Assembly (NCBI RefSeq): GCF_900109035.1
Contig: NZ_FNYD01000013.1
Span: 1-64,000, forward strand
Direction: 5' to 3'
Length of the DNA stretch: 64,000 bases
Source: Cribrihabitans marinus
GTDB taxonomy: Bacteria; Pseudomonadota; Alphaproteobacteria; Rhodobacterales; Rhodobacteraceae
The notes under the pieces were generated by a model. The model saw nothing but the letters and a program-made list of their open reading frames with translations. It was not told the origin of the DNA and searched no databases. The translations under genes were made by a program, and so were the position numbers. Of this stretch, positions 1-8,860 are shown in pieces. The stretch's first letter is position 1, and each line of letters opens with the position of its first letter.

Positions 1-325
1 CGTCCATTTTGCCGTCCAGTCCTCTGCCTAATCTCGACAGCAGGACTCGCACAGACAGCCTCAGAGCGGCAGGAGGGGATCGGCGAGGCGCTTACTCATC
101 AGTCGTCCAACTTCAAGCTGAACCGCGCCGCTGCTCTGGCCGGGTGGCGCGGCCTCTGCGTTGAATAAGGGACAGCCATCCTGTCCTTTGCGAGACTGGT
201 TCGCATTCGTCTGGCAGCACCACCAATGAAATCGGATCGTTGATGTCGGTTTGCGTCGGCTACGCGCGCCGAGGCAACCATCCGACCAGATTGACAAACG
301 CGCCGCCGCGCTGAACAAGCGTGGA
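1..325. other. Non-coding or uncertain left edge
   Basis: I see no convincing gene here. Short open frames exist on the minus strand but they are arginine- and serine-rich, lack ribosome-binding sites and look like chance frames. The stretch presumably holds the promoter of the downstream AsnC-type regulator and the tail of whatever lies to the left. No clear terminator hairpin is visible. Confidence 0.4.
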
Positions 326-805
326 ATGCAACCACCCCGCCTGGACGACAGAGACATCGCCATCCTGGCCACGCTGTGCCGCGAGGGGCGCATCGCCAAG
401 ACCCAGCTTGCCGCGCGCGTGAACCTTTCGCCCACGCCCTGCTGGGAACGGATGACGCGCCTTGAAAAGGCGGGCCTGATCCGTGGCTACCGCGCCGAGA
501 TCGACCTGGAGAGGCTGGGCCCGCATGTGCAGGTCTTTGTCACCGTCGAACTGGAAAGTCACCGCGCCGAGAATTTCCGGACCTTCGAGCGGACAATGGA
601 TCGGCTGGACGAGGTCACGGGCTGCTGGGCCATCGGCGGCGGCTATGATTACCTCATGCAGGTGGTCGTGCGCGATGTCGCCGCGTTTCAGGAGTTGATG
701 GACGGTCTGCTGGAGCGTCGCGCCGGCGTCCGCCGCTATTTCAGCTATATCGTCACCAAGCCGGTCAAGACCGTGCCGCCTGCGCTGGCCTTGTTGCGGG
801 GCTAG
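326..805 (+). CDS. Lrp/AsnC family transcriptional regulator
   Basis: DNA-binding regulator of the feast/famine family, 159 residues from ATG 326. An N-terminal winged helix-turn-helix (about residues 8-55, with LSPTPCWERMTRLEKAGLI as recognition region) is followed by a RAM/ligand-binding domain (about 70-150). An in-frame start at 251 exists, but ATG 326 gives the usual family length and begins just before the conserved LDDRDIAIL stretch. It lies 138 bases upstream of an aldehyde dehydrogenase on the same strand. In Ruegeria-type ectoine-degradation clusters, an asnC gene directly precedes ssd, and the CWER-type recognition helix resembles those regulators. The family is clear; a role in ectoine or other compatible-solute breakdown is inference because the rest of such a cluster would lie outside the window. 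Confidence 0.85.
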   Translation: MQPPRLDDRDIAILATLCREGRIAKTQLAARVNLSPTPCWERMTRLEKAGLIRGYRAEIDLERLGPHVQVFVTVELESHRAENFRTFERTMDRLDEVTGCWAIGGGYDYLMQVVVRDVAAFQELMDGLLERRAGVRRYFSYIVTKPVKTVPPALALLRG

Positions 806-943
806 CGCCGGCCGCCGCCTAAACCCCGAGAAACCCTCGGCCCGGGATCCCCGGAACAGAGAGATCCTCTGCGTTGCGGGGCGAGGAAAGAGGGTAACTC
901 TGCCTCCGCCATGTCAGGATGCGCGGCAAAGGAGGGCCGAAGA

Positions 944-2401
944 ATGAACGATCTGTCGAACTTGGCCAGGGTCGGGATCACCGATGCCGATTTGCTGCAG
1001 ACCGAGGGCGATTTCGCCGGGCAGGGCCGGCTGGCCGTGCGCGACCCGGCCAGCGGCGATCTGGTGGCGCAGGTGGCGATGAGCGATGCACGGGGCGCCC
1101 GGGCCGCCGTGGACGCCGCGGACGGAGCCTTTCCCGCCTGGTCGACGATGCTGCCGCAGGACCGCGCCGCGTTGCTGCACCGCTGGCACAGCCTGATCGT
1201 CGAGGCGGGCGAGGACCTGGCGCGGATCATGGTGGCCGAGCAGGGCAAGCCGATCGGCGAGGCACGGGGCGAGATCGACTATGCCGCGAGCTTCGTCCGG
1301 TTCTATGCCGAGGAGGCGCTGCGGCCGAATATCGAAGGGGTCACCAGCCATCTGCCGGATGCCGAGATGGAGCTGTGGCGCGAGCCCGTGGGCGTTGCCG
1401 CGCTGATCACGCCGTGGAACTTCCCCACCGCGATGATCACCCGAAAGGCCGCCGCCGCGCTGGCCGCCGGCTGCACCGTGGTGATCCATCCCTCGGCCGA
1501 GACGCCGCTGTCGGCGCTGGCGCTGGCCGAATTGGCGCGCCGCGCGGGCTTCCCCGAGGGGGTGGTGAACACGGTGGTGGGCGACGCGGCCACCATCGTC
1601 GGCGAGTGGACGGCCGACGCGCGCGTGCGTGCGCTGTCCTTTACCGGATCGACCGAGATCGGGCGGCTGCTCTACCGCCAGTCGTCCGATACGATCAAGC
1701 GGCTGGTGATGGAACTGGGCGGGCATGCGCCATTCATCGTCTTCCAGGGCGCCGATCTGGATCGCGCGGTGTCCGAGGCGGTGAAGGCCAAGTTCGCGAC
1801 CTCGGGTCAGGACTGCCTGGGGGCCAACCGCTTCTATATCCAGCGCCCGGTCTATGACGAGTTCTGCGCCCGGTTCACCAAGGCGGTCGGTGATCTGACG
1901 CTGGGACGGGGCCTGGACGATCCCGATATCGGCCCGCTGATCAATGAACGTGCGGTGGCCAAGCAGCTCGCGCATGTGGAGGATGCCGTCGAACAGGGCG
2001 CCCGGCTGCTGACCGGAGGATGCGCCGACACGGCGCTGGGGCCGCTCTTTTTCCGCCCGGCCGTGCTGGCCGATGTGCCCGATACCGCGGCGATCATGTC
2101 GGAGGAGACCTTCGGACCGGTCGCGCCCTTGACGCCCTTCGACACCGAGGAGGAGGTCGTCGCCCGTGCCAACGACACCGAATACGGGCTGGTCGCCTAT
2201 CTGCACAGCAGCGATCCGCGGCGGATCTATCGAATGACCCGGTCCCTGCAATTCGGGATGGTCGCGGTGAACCGCACAAAGGTCACGGGCGCGCCGATCC
2301 CCTTTGGCGGGGTCAAGCAGTCCGGCCTCGGCCGCGAGGGCGCGCGCCAGGGGCTGGAGGCGTTCACCGACATCAAGTATGTCTGCCGGGATTGGGGCTG
2401 A
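944..2401 (+). CDS. NAD(P)-dependent succinate-semialdehyde dehydrogenase family protein
   Basis: Cytoplasmic aldehyde dehydrogenase superfamily enzyme of 485 residues that oxidises an aldehyde to a carboxylate, most likely succinate semialdehyde. Visible motifs are the cofactor-site PWNFP, the SFTGSTEIG turn, the MELGGHAP motif with the general-base Glu, and the SGQDCLG motif with the nucleophilic Cys. The start at 944 is chosen because AAAGGAGG lies about 8 bases upstream; the in-frame ATG at 911 would put this Shine-Dalgarno inside the gene. It follows the AsnC-type regulator on the same strand, probably under its control. By analogy with roseobacter ectoine clusters this would be ssd, which feeds succinate to the TCA cycle. 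GABA or other amine-derived semialdehydes are equally possible substrates. Confidence 0.85.
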   Translation: MNDLSNLARVGITDADLLQTEGDFAGQGRLAVRDPASGDLVAQVAMSDARGARAAVDAADGAFPAWSTMLPQDRAALLHRWHSLIVEAGEDLARIMVAEQGKPIGEARGEIDYAASFVRFYAEEALRPNIEGVTSHLPDAEMELWREPVGVAALITPWNFPTAMITRKAAAALAAGCTVVIHPSAETPLSALALAELARRAGFPEGVVNTVVGDAATIVGEWTADARVRALSFTGSTEIGRLLYRQSSDTIKRLVMELGGHAPFIVFQGADLDRAVSEAVKAKFATSGQDCLGANRFYIQRPVYDEFCARFTKAVGDLTLGRGLDDPDIGPLINERAVAKQLAHVEDAVEQGARLLTGGCADTALGPLFFRPAVLADVPDTAAIMSEETFGPVAPLTPFDTEEEVVARANDTEYGLVAYLHSSDPRRIYRMTRSLQFGMVAVNRTKVTGAPIPFGGVKQSGLGREGARQGLEAFTDIKYVCRDWG

Positions 2402-2609
2402 ACCCTCACGCCGTGCCGGTGGCGGAAGGGCGCCAGGTTCGGCTTTTCGGCGTGTTCAGGTTGGCAAAACAACAAGAACACGCCATGAATTCGCCTTGTT
2501 TTTCGGACATCTTGGAAACTGATGTTAACCTTTCCGCGTAATATGCGGAGCAAATCCCGCGCCCGGTTCCAGCCGGACCGGCGCAGAGTCAATAACGCGG
2601 TGACCGACA

Positions 2610-3551
2610 ATGAGACTACTTGCGGTAGACGACGACGCCAGCATCCTTGAACTGCTGAAGCATATCCTGTCGGCCTTCGGGTACGACGATGTGACCACCG
2701 CCCGCAGCGGTCCGGACGCCCTTGCGATCATAGCCCAGGCAGAGCGGCCGTTCGATTGCCTGCTTCTGGATGTCCAGATGCCCGAAATGAACGGGATCAC
2801 GCTCTGCGAGGAGATCCGGACGCTGCCGGACTACCAATTCACGCCGATCATCATGCTGACCGCAATGGTGCAGAAACACTATATCGACGAGGCGTTCGAG
2901 GTAGGGGCGTCGGACTATGTGACGAAACCCTTCGACTTCGAGGACCTCAAGCAGCGCCTGTCCGACGCCCATCGCATGGCGGCCGAGCGCCGGGCCTCGA
3001 TCGAGGCCGTGACCGGCATGGACGAGACGGCATGCCTGGCCACCGATTTCCCAAGCCTGGTGTCCAACGGGCCGGTTCCCGCAAAGGGAATGGCCGGTTT
3101 CTTCGGTCTGCCCGAGTTCGAGAATTACGCGTTCCAGATCTCGACGACACACCCGCTGACATCCTCGGTGGTGGCGGTCAAGGCCGAGAACCTGGACAAG
3201 ACCCTGGGCGCCGGCGACCTGGACGGTGCGCGGCAGTTCGTGTCGTCGGTCGGCACGGCCCTGCTGGACAGCTCGCAGGCGATGTGCCGTTTCGTCAGCT
3301 ACTGGGGCAACGGCGTCTTCGTTTTGACCCGCGAAGCCGGCAAGGCACTTGACGCCAATGCGCTCGCGGATGAACTGAAGCAGCGCTCTGCCGCGGCACG
3401 CGGCGCATCCAACGGTGCCGTGCGCGCGGTCGGGTTCCGCGTCGGCGAGGAAGTCGCCCTGAACGCGGGCACCAAGCTCGAGGCGATCTATCTGATCGAG
3501 AAGACCGTCGAGTCCGTGGAAGAGCCCGCGGCGGAGCCTCTGGCCGTCTGA
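2610..3551 (+). CDS. Response regulator with degenerate cyclase-like output domain (RR1)
   Basis: 313 residues. The receiver domain (1-120) is complete: acidic pair D7/D8, phospho-acceptor D54 in LLLDVQMPEMNG, T84 and K106. The C-terminal part (about 165-305) has no DNA-binding signature. It contains SYWGNGVFVLT near residue 230, which sits where GGDEF or class III cyclase domains carry their catalytic turn, but without the acidic residues, so it is probably not catalytic. A paralogue with the same layout lies at 5434-6561, and a histidine kinase gene stands between them on the opposite strand, so the three probably form one signalling module. No strong Shine-Dalgarno is visible before ATG 2610. 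A strong hairpin terminator follows. Output function is unknown. Confidence 0.85.
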   Translation: MRLLAVDDDASILELLKHILSAFGYDDVTTARSGPDALAIIAQAERPFDCLLLDVQMPEMNGITLCEEIRTLPDYQFTPIIMLTAMVQKHYIDEAFEVGASDYVTKPFDFEDLKQRLSDAHRMAAERRASIEAVTGMDETACLATDFPSLVSNGPVPAKGMAGFFGLPEFENYAFQISTTHPLTSSVVAVKAENLDKTLGAGDLDGARQFVSSVGTALLDSSQAMCRFVSYWGNGVFVLTREAGKALDANALADELKQRSAAARGASNGAVRAVGFRVGEEVALNAGTKLEAIYLIEKTVESVEEPAAEPLAV

Positions 3552-3573
3552 TCCCGACCACCCGTTTTTTGAC

Positions 3574-3617
3574 AGACCTGCAGCAGGCACCAACATGGCG
3601 CCTGCTGCAGGTCTTTT
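3574..3617 (+). terminator. Intrinsic terminator after RR1
   Basis: A perfect 15-bp inverted repeat (AGACCTGCAGCAGGC at 3574-3588 and its complement at 3600-3614) with an 11-base loop is followed by TTTT at 3614-3617. It lies 23 bases after the stop of the response regulator gene. The run of T before the left arm (3565-3570) does not make it a terminator for the opposing kinase gene. Confidence 0.8.
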
Positions 3618-3835
3618 GGTCTGAGCGACGGCCGTGCGTGATCCGTCAACGACGGGGTCGCGGCGTCGCGGTGCGAAGTTGCGCGGCACAGACATCTCCC
3701 ATGAGCGGTCAACTCAGGGAACCTCGGTTCTTGATACCCGCCTCATACGGCGCGCCACCGGTGGCTGGCCGGTCCGAATGTCCATGATGAATTGAGACGT
3801 GCCCAACCTTGTGGACCGCCTTGGCCCGCGACCGG

Positions 3836-5239
3836 CTACGCCGCCCCGGAATCACGCTGTTCGGACGTATCCAGCACCGGCAATTCGATGTAGAACTCGG
3901 TGCCCGATCCGACGCGGCTGGTGTAGTCGATCAGGCCGCCCAGGCTCTCGATGATCTCCTTGGAGATGTTCATGCCCAGCCCGGTGCCACCGGCGTGGCG
4001 CTCGTCCGAGGAATCCACCTGTGTGAAGCGGTCGAAGACCGTCTCCTTCGAGCCTTCGGGAATCCCGATGCCATTGTCCCTGACATAGATGCGGACGCGA
4101 TCGCCCTGCTGCTGGTGGCCGACGATCACCTGCCCGCTGTCGAACGAGAATTTCACCGCATTCGAGATCATGTTCGCCAGAACCTGCATGAGGCGCGAGG
4201 AATCGCCCATGACAAAAACGGGCTCCTGCTCTGCCTCAGCATCCGTACCGATCTCGACATTATGGGCGGTAGCATACCCCAGGTTGCTGCCCACCGCCTC
4301 CCTTACCAGCTCGCCGACTTCGATCGTCTCGCGGCGGTTGACCAGCTCTCCGGCCTCGATCTTCTGCAGGTCCAGAAGGTCGTTGATCAGCGACGACAGG
4401 CGCTTGCTGTTCTTTCCCGCCATGTCCAGAAGCCCCTCCATCCGTTCCGGCACCTCGCCCAGCGCGCCGGAATTGATCAGGTCGATGGACCCCTTGATGG
4501 ATGTGAGCGGCGTCCGAAGTTCGTGGCTGACGGTGGAGACGAATTGCGACTTGGCGATATAGGCGGCCTTGGTCCGCTCATGTTCCTCCCGCAGCTTCTC
4601 CAGCTGCGCAAGGTTTGTCTTGTAGAGCTTGAGGAAGACGAAAGAGCAGTCGATGAGGAAGTACATGACGAACACGACGGTGAAGAAGTGCAGCCAGAGG
4701 TCGGGCGACGGGTCCGGCCACTCCGTCCACAGGTCCTTGACCACGATCAGCATGAACGAGACCGCGTACATGGCCAGCCTGAGCGCCAGTGCCCAGACCA
4801 GCTGATGGTTGTTCATTGCCGCGAACAGCGCGGCGGCGAACAGGAAGAACAGCGGGGTGAAATACGCGCCGGCCGGTTGCTGGAAAGCCACGGAAACCGC
4901 GTAGATGCAGATCGCGCCGGAACTCAGAACGGTGTTCAGCAGGATCCAGATCAGGTTGACGGTGACGGCCTGCCGCTCGTGGCTCCTCAGGCCGGCGACG
5001 CGGCGGGCCAGCATGAGGTCCTGGACCTCGCACAGCAGGATCGTGATGTAGAACACCAGGGCCTGGAACGGATCGAAGAAGAAGGCCGTGAGCACGGTGA
5101 CGGCCAAGAAGATCGCCTGACGCTGCCACAGGAGCTCGAAGCTCATGGCAGTGTAATCCTTCATGTTCTTCAGCAGCCGGTCTTCGGGGATGTCGATCAC
5201 CGGTTCCGGCTGCGGCAAGTCATAGACCGTCATACTCAC
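3836..5239 (-). CDS. Membrane-bound sensor histidine kinase
   Basis: 467 residues from GTG 5239, or 465 from ATG 5233. An N-terminal region (about 40-205) contains six or so hydrophobic helices with no recognisable sensor fold. A short linker helix leads to a HisKA domain with the phospho-acceptor H239 in STVSHELRTPLTSIKGS. The HATPase_c domain has an N box (NMISNAVKFS), G1 (DNGIGIP), F-box-like FDRFTQVD and G2 (GGTGLGM). It is an orthodox kinase that should autophosphorylate and pass phosphate to a receiver. It is divergent from RR2 (5434-6561) and convergent with RR1 (2610-3551). Both regulators lack a kinase of their own, so they are its likely partners. The stimulus cannot be told from the sequence. 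Confidence 0.9.
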   Translation of the reverse strand: MSMTVYDLPQPEPVIDIPEDRLLKNMKDYTAMSFELLWQRQAIFLAVTVLTAFFFDPFQALVFYITILLCEVQDLMLARRVAGLRSHERQAVTVNLIWILLNTVLSSGAICIYAVSVAFQQPAGAYFTPLFFLFAAALFAAMNNHQLVWALALRLAMYAVSFMLIVVKDLWTEWPDPSPDLWLHFFTVVFVMYFLIDCSFVFLKLYKTNLAQLEKLREEHERTKAAYIAKSQFVSTVSHELRTPLTSIKGSIDLINSGALGEVPERMEGLLDMAGKNSKRLSSLINDLLDLQKIEAGELVNRRETIEVGELVREAVGSNLGYATAHNVEIGTDAEAEQEPVFVMGDSSRLMQVLANMISNAVKFSFDSGQVIVGHQQQGDRVRIYVRDNGIGIPEGSKETVFDRFTQVDSSDERHAGGTGLGMNISKEIIESLGGLIDYTSRVGSGTEFYIELPVLDTSEQRDSGAA

Positions 5240-5433
5240 ATCTGCACTGTTCGAGGCGCCTGCGCCCTTCTACCGCCGCTTTGAGGAAGCAGTAGGCCGC
5301 GATTGCGTTCACAATTTGGCACGCCCCGCCAAAAGCCGCCCGGTCAGAAAACACAACTCCTTCATTGCCGCTCCCATTTTTGGACACACTGGCCGCGCAT
5401 CCTGTCGCGGCTGCCATTTGCCGGGGATACGCA

Positions 5434-6561
5434 ATGCCGAAACAGTTCTGGTCGAGGAAAGATCGTGCAGGTTCCGACCGGTCCGCAGGCGGCACGGCCG
5501 TGCTGCGCGTTCTGGTCGTGGATGACGACCCTGGCATTCTGCAACTCCTGGAGGCCACCTTGCGCGCCTTCGGCGGCTACGAGGTGCAGACCGCCAGGAA
5601 CGCCGATGCCGCGCTTGAGGTCGTGGCGGCGCAGGTCGAGCCTTTCGACGGCGTGTTCCTGGACATCCAGATGCCCGGATGCTCGGGGATCGTGCTGTGC
5701 GGTCGACTGAGGCAGATGCGCGGCTATGCCGACATTCCAATCATCATGCTGACGGCGATGAGCGAACAGAAATACCTCAACCAGGCCTTTGCCCTGGGCG
5801 CCAGCGATTACATCACCAAGCCGTTCGAGTTGAACACGTTGCGGATGAGGTTTGCCAGGGAACGACGCAACGGGCGCGTTCACGGGATAAACGCGGATCG
5901 ACCGCACGATGGCGCGCAGGGCGATGGGTCACGCGAAGACCCGCGCTGCCTGTCCGAGGCCTTTCCCGTCGCCGGCTTCGAGAGGTGTGTCCGGAAAGAG
6001 GCGTTCGAGAACCTCGTCTTTCAGTCATCCGGCCTGGGGCGGGGGCTGCTGAATGTCCGAGCGGTCAAGCTCATCCGGCCCGACATCTTCTTCTCCCGGC
6101 TCAGTGCCAGGGGATTCCGGCACCTCATGGACGACCTGGCACTTGCGGTGTCGATCGCCACGGAAAGCAGCGGCGATCTGATCACCCATTGCGGCAACGG
6201 CATTTTCCTGTGCCTCGGCACCGGCCCCAGCGACCTGGACCCGGCGGCGCTTGCGGTGATGCTGCAGTCGAACGCCAGGATGCAGGCGGCCGCGGATCGT
6301 GCCGGCCTGTCCTGCCGCGTCGCGGTCGGCCGGCAGGTGCCGCTGGCGGGCCTTGACCGCACCAATGTCCTGTTCGGGCTGGAACAGGCCGTGACCCTGG
6401 TGGAAGAGGCCGAGGCCCGCGCGGACGGGTGGGCCAACTACGCCGACTGGAAGGACTCCGCGCAATCCCGCGGCCGCGAGCAGTCGCGACTGGAGCAGCG
6501 GGCCTATGAGCGGATGCTGCGCGAACTCATGTCGGGCGACGAGCGACCGGACGCGCCCTGA
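5434..6561 (+). CDS. Response regulator with degenerate cyclase-like output domain (RR2)
   Basis: 375 residues from ATG 5434; an in-frame upstream start at 5365 is less likely. A basic N-terminal tail of about 20 residues precedes a receiver domain with D30/D31, phospho-acceptor D77 (FLDIQMPGCSG), T107 and K129. The C-terminal region resembles RR1: it has a THCGNGIFLCL segment in the same relative place as SYWGNGVFVLT, followed by a similar LEQAVTLVEEAE-type helix. The domain looks like a degraded GGDEF/cyclase-type palm that may have become a protein- or ligand-binding output. Its promoter would lie in the 194-base region shared with the divergent kinase gene. The paralogy to RR1 is seen directly; function is unknown. 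Confidence 0.8.
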   Translation: MPKQFWSRKDRAGSDRSAGGTAVLRVLVVDDDPGILQLLEATLRAFGGYEVQTARNADAALEVVAAQVEPFDGVFLDIQMPGCSGIVLCGRLRQMRGYADIPIIMLTAMSEQKYLNQAFALGASDYITKPFELNTLRMRFARERRNGRVHGINADRPHDGAQGDGSREDPRCLSEAFPVAGFERCVRKEAFENLVFQSSGLGRGLLNVRAVKLIRPDIFFSRLSARGFRHLMDDLALAVSIATESSGDLITHCGNGIFLCLGTGPSDLDPAALAVMLQSNARMQAAADRAGLSCRVAVGRQVPLAGLDRTNVLFGLEQAVTLVEEAEARADGWANYADWKDSAQSRGREQSRLEQRAYERMLRELMSGDERPDAP

Positions 6562-6910
6562 CGCCGGATCCCGGAGCTGCGTGAGCGCCGTCTGGTGCTT
6601 TGCGGCAACAAAGTGGCACGAATCTGGCCTTTGAAGGGCGGCAATGCTGCGCTGCCCCCTTGCGTTGCCCCCGATAATCATTGTGTTATCGCCCCAAAGT
6701 TGCGCCGTGTCCCGAAAACAGGACAAAAAGAAACCCGGCGTGTGTCGCGTGTCAGTGCATCAACGTAAAAGCGACTTTCTCGGGCAGGATCGTGATTGCA
6801 GTAGCCATGCATGACTTCCTCCATCGGACAAGAGCGGCCGGCCCGTCCGTTGTGCCGATGACGCGCGTGGCCGCGTCGCGATCAGTGCCCGGCCGAATGG
6901 GATCGAAACC
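6562..6910. other. Intergenic region upstream of the P450 gene
   Basis: 349 bases without a convincing gene. One 77-codon plus-strand frame runs through it and ends at the P450 start, but it has no Shine-Dalgarno and no recognisable family. A locally AT-richer piece around 6675-6745 is the most likely place for a promoter. Confidence 0.4.
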
Positions 6911-8284
6911 TTGAAACACAGCCCCCTCCAGCCGGCTCGGTCCGACGAGATCCCGAAGCAGCCCATCACGCCGGTTTCGGCACAGCTTGCGGAGAAACCC
7001 GTCAGCCTGATCGGTTTCGCGAAATCCGCCGGTCGGAACATGCTGGAGGTCATACCGGCCGAAACGCTGCGCCAGACCTATGTTCGCGGACCGCTCAACA
7101 TCCACTATATCTGTGACCCCGAGATCATCACCGAGTTGCTGGTCGGGGCGGGCCGGTCCTTTCCCAAGGCCAAGTTCACCAAGGACATCATCGGCTCGGC
7201 GGTGGGCAACGGCCTGATCCTGTCCGAAGGCGAGAAGTGGCGCAAGCAGCGCCGGCGGTATTCCCCGTTGTTCGCGGCGCGGAATATCTCGGCACTGGCG
7301 GGGTATTTCGCCGAGACCGGGATGGAAGTCGCCGAGTCGCTCGCGGCGCAACAAGGGCCGGTGGACGTATCGCAGATCGCGCCGGCGTCGACGCTTGCCA
7401 ATATCTCGCGGGTGATCTTCTCGGGCAATGAAGAGGTCAGTTCGGAGCAGATCCGGACCGGGCTGATCGCCTATTTCGAGTATATCTCGAAGCTGTCGCT
7501 GTTCGACCTGATGGGATTGCCGAAATGGCTGCCCAGGGTGAAGTGGCTCAGAAGCAAGGCGCCCGTGACCGACATGCGCGAGCTGGCCCGGCAGGTGATC
7601 GACCAGCGCCGCAGCGAGAACCGGGCCGAGGCGCGGGACTTCCTCGATTTCATGATCGAGGCGCTGGATGCGGATTTCGAGGATCCCGAGACGACGATCG
7701 ACAACCTGCTGACCTTTGTGGTCGCGGGGCATGAAACCTCGGCGAATGCATTGGCGTGGGGATACTACCTGCTGGCCCTGGACCAGGACATGCAAGAGCG
7801 GATCCGCCACGAGATCCGGTCGGTTCGCCCCGAGGGCGGCATCGCCTTCGACGACCTGCAGCAGATGCCCCTGCTTCGGGCGCATATCAAGGAAACGCTG
7901 CGTCTCTATCCCTCGGCCGCGTTCTTTGCCCGCGATGCCGCCAGCACGGTGACCGTCAAGGGGATTACCTTCGAGAAGGGCGATGCCCTGTTCTTTCCGG
8001 TCTATTCCCTGCACCGGAATGCCGCGTTGTGGGATGAGCCTGACCAATATGATCCGAGCCGGTTCATGGGGGAGCCGCCGCAGCGCGGGCAGTATATCCC
8101 CTTTGGCGCCGGCCCCAGGATCTGCATCGGCGCGCAATACGCGGAAACCGAAATCATGGTGTTGATGGCGTCGGTGCTGCGCGATGTCCGGTTCTCGCTG
8201 TCCTCGGCCGCGATACCCACCCCGGTTCTGACATTCACCATGCGCACCAGCGGCCCGCTGATCCTGGAGACCGAGCGGGCCTGA
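6911..8284 (+). CDS. Cytochrome P450
   Basis: 457-residue haem monooxygenase. The I-helix motif AGHETS (272-277) binds oxygen, the K-helix ExxR is E328-R331 in KETLRLYP, and the haem ligand is C405 in FGAGPRICIG. The start is taken as TTG 6911, giving a normal P450 length; no nearby ATG in this frame competes, and the Shine-Dalgarno is weak, so the first residues are uncertain. The proline-rich N-terminus lacks a membrane anchor, so the enzyme is probably soluble. No ferredoxin or reductase gene is adjacent, so electrons must come from elsewhere. Neighbours are an AHL synthase and a GMC oxidoreductase, both on the other strand. The substrate is unknown; the long-chain-hydroxylase-like look of the sequence is only suggestive. 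Confidence 0.9.
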   Translation: MKHSPLQPARSDEIPKQPITPVSAQLAEKPVSLIGFAKSAGRNMLEVIPAETLRQTYVRGPLNIHYICDPEIITELLVGAGRSFPKAKFTKDIIGSAVGNGLILSEGEKWRKQRRRYSPLFAARNISALAGYFAETGMEVAESLAAQQGPVDVSQIAPASTLANISRVIFSGNEEVSSEQIRTGLIAYFEYISKLSLFDLMGLPKWLPRVKWLRSKAPVTDMRELARQVIDQRRSENRAEARDFLDFMIEALDADFEDPETTIDNLLTFVVAGHETSANALAWGYYLLALDQDMQERIRHEIRSVRPEGGIAFDDLQQMPLLRAHIKETLRLYPSAAFFARDAASTVTVKGITFEKGDALFFPVYSLHRNAALWDEPDQYDPSRFMGEPPQRGQYIPFGAGPRICIGAQYAETEIMVLMASVLRDVRFSLSSAAIPTPVLTFTMRTSGPLILETERA

Positions 8285-8300
8285 TCGGCGCCGGGCGACC

Positions 8301-8552
8301 CTATTTCCGGCGCAGGCAATTCCTGTCGCCGAACATTTCGGACATCACGGTTTCGAACAGGTTTTCGCGGGATCGCTGGCCGGCGGCCGGCGCATCATCG
8401 CAATCAGGGCGTGACGCAATCTGCGTATCCGGCTGACGCTCGGCCTTCTGTGGCGGGGTGCCCTTGGCATCGGGCCGCCGTGCGCCGCGAGGCCGGGCAC
8501 CGATGTCGTGTTGCTCGCGATGAACGGGCGTTGCCTCCAAAATCTCGCGCAT
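8301..8552 (-). CDS. Small hypothetical protein
   Basis: 83 residues, no family recognised. The start at ATG 8552 is supported by GGAAAGG about 8 bases upstream. The protein is polar, rich in Arg, Pro, Glu and Gln, with no membrane segment. Its C-terminal 25 residues (RSRENLFETVMSEMFGDRN) look more protein-like than the low-complexity middle. It is convergent with the P450 gene and would be transcribed in the same direction as the AHL synthase, but 308 bases separate them. It could be a lineage-specific small protein or a chance frame. Confidence 0.4.
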   Translation of the reverse strand: MREILEATPVHREQHDIGARPRGARRPDAKGTPPQKAERQPDTQIASRPDCDDAPAAGQRSRENLFETVMSEMFGDRNCLRRK

Positions 8553-8860
8553 GAAATACCTTTCCCGCACATGGCGCAGTATGCCGCCCTCTTGACGTAA
8601 GGGCAATCTCAAGCCGCTCGGGACAGAGCGGTCGGTTTTCGCGTTTTCGGACACGCAGGGCGCGTCCGTTCCTAGCGGGGAAGGTAGAGATCAACTGCGT
8701 CGAAACCGCGGCGGGAAAGCCGCGTTTCCCGTTGAATTCCGTCATTTTCTGGACGATTTTCGGGCGCTTGACTTGGAGGGGCCGTAGCGGTCGCCTGGGC
8801 CGGCCCCGACAATCAAATGCAGGTTTTTGCGGCGCGGCAGGGCCGGTCAGCAACGGGGGC
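8553..8860. other. Intergenic region downstream of the AHL synthase gene
   Basis: 308 bases with no convincing gene on either strand. It should carry the promoter of the small minus-strand gene ending at 8301 and the end of the AHL synthase transcript. No strong terminator hairpin with a T-run is visible. Confidence 0.4.

Noticed and set aside
61-435. Minus-strand gene at the left edge
   Set aside because: Ser/Arg-rich translation, no family, no convincing ribosome-binding site, and it overlaps the start of the well-supported AsnC-type gene.
6681-6914. 77-codon gene upstream of the P450
   Set aside because: No Shine-Dalgarno or recognised domain; its translation looks random and it ends over the P450 start.
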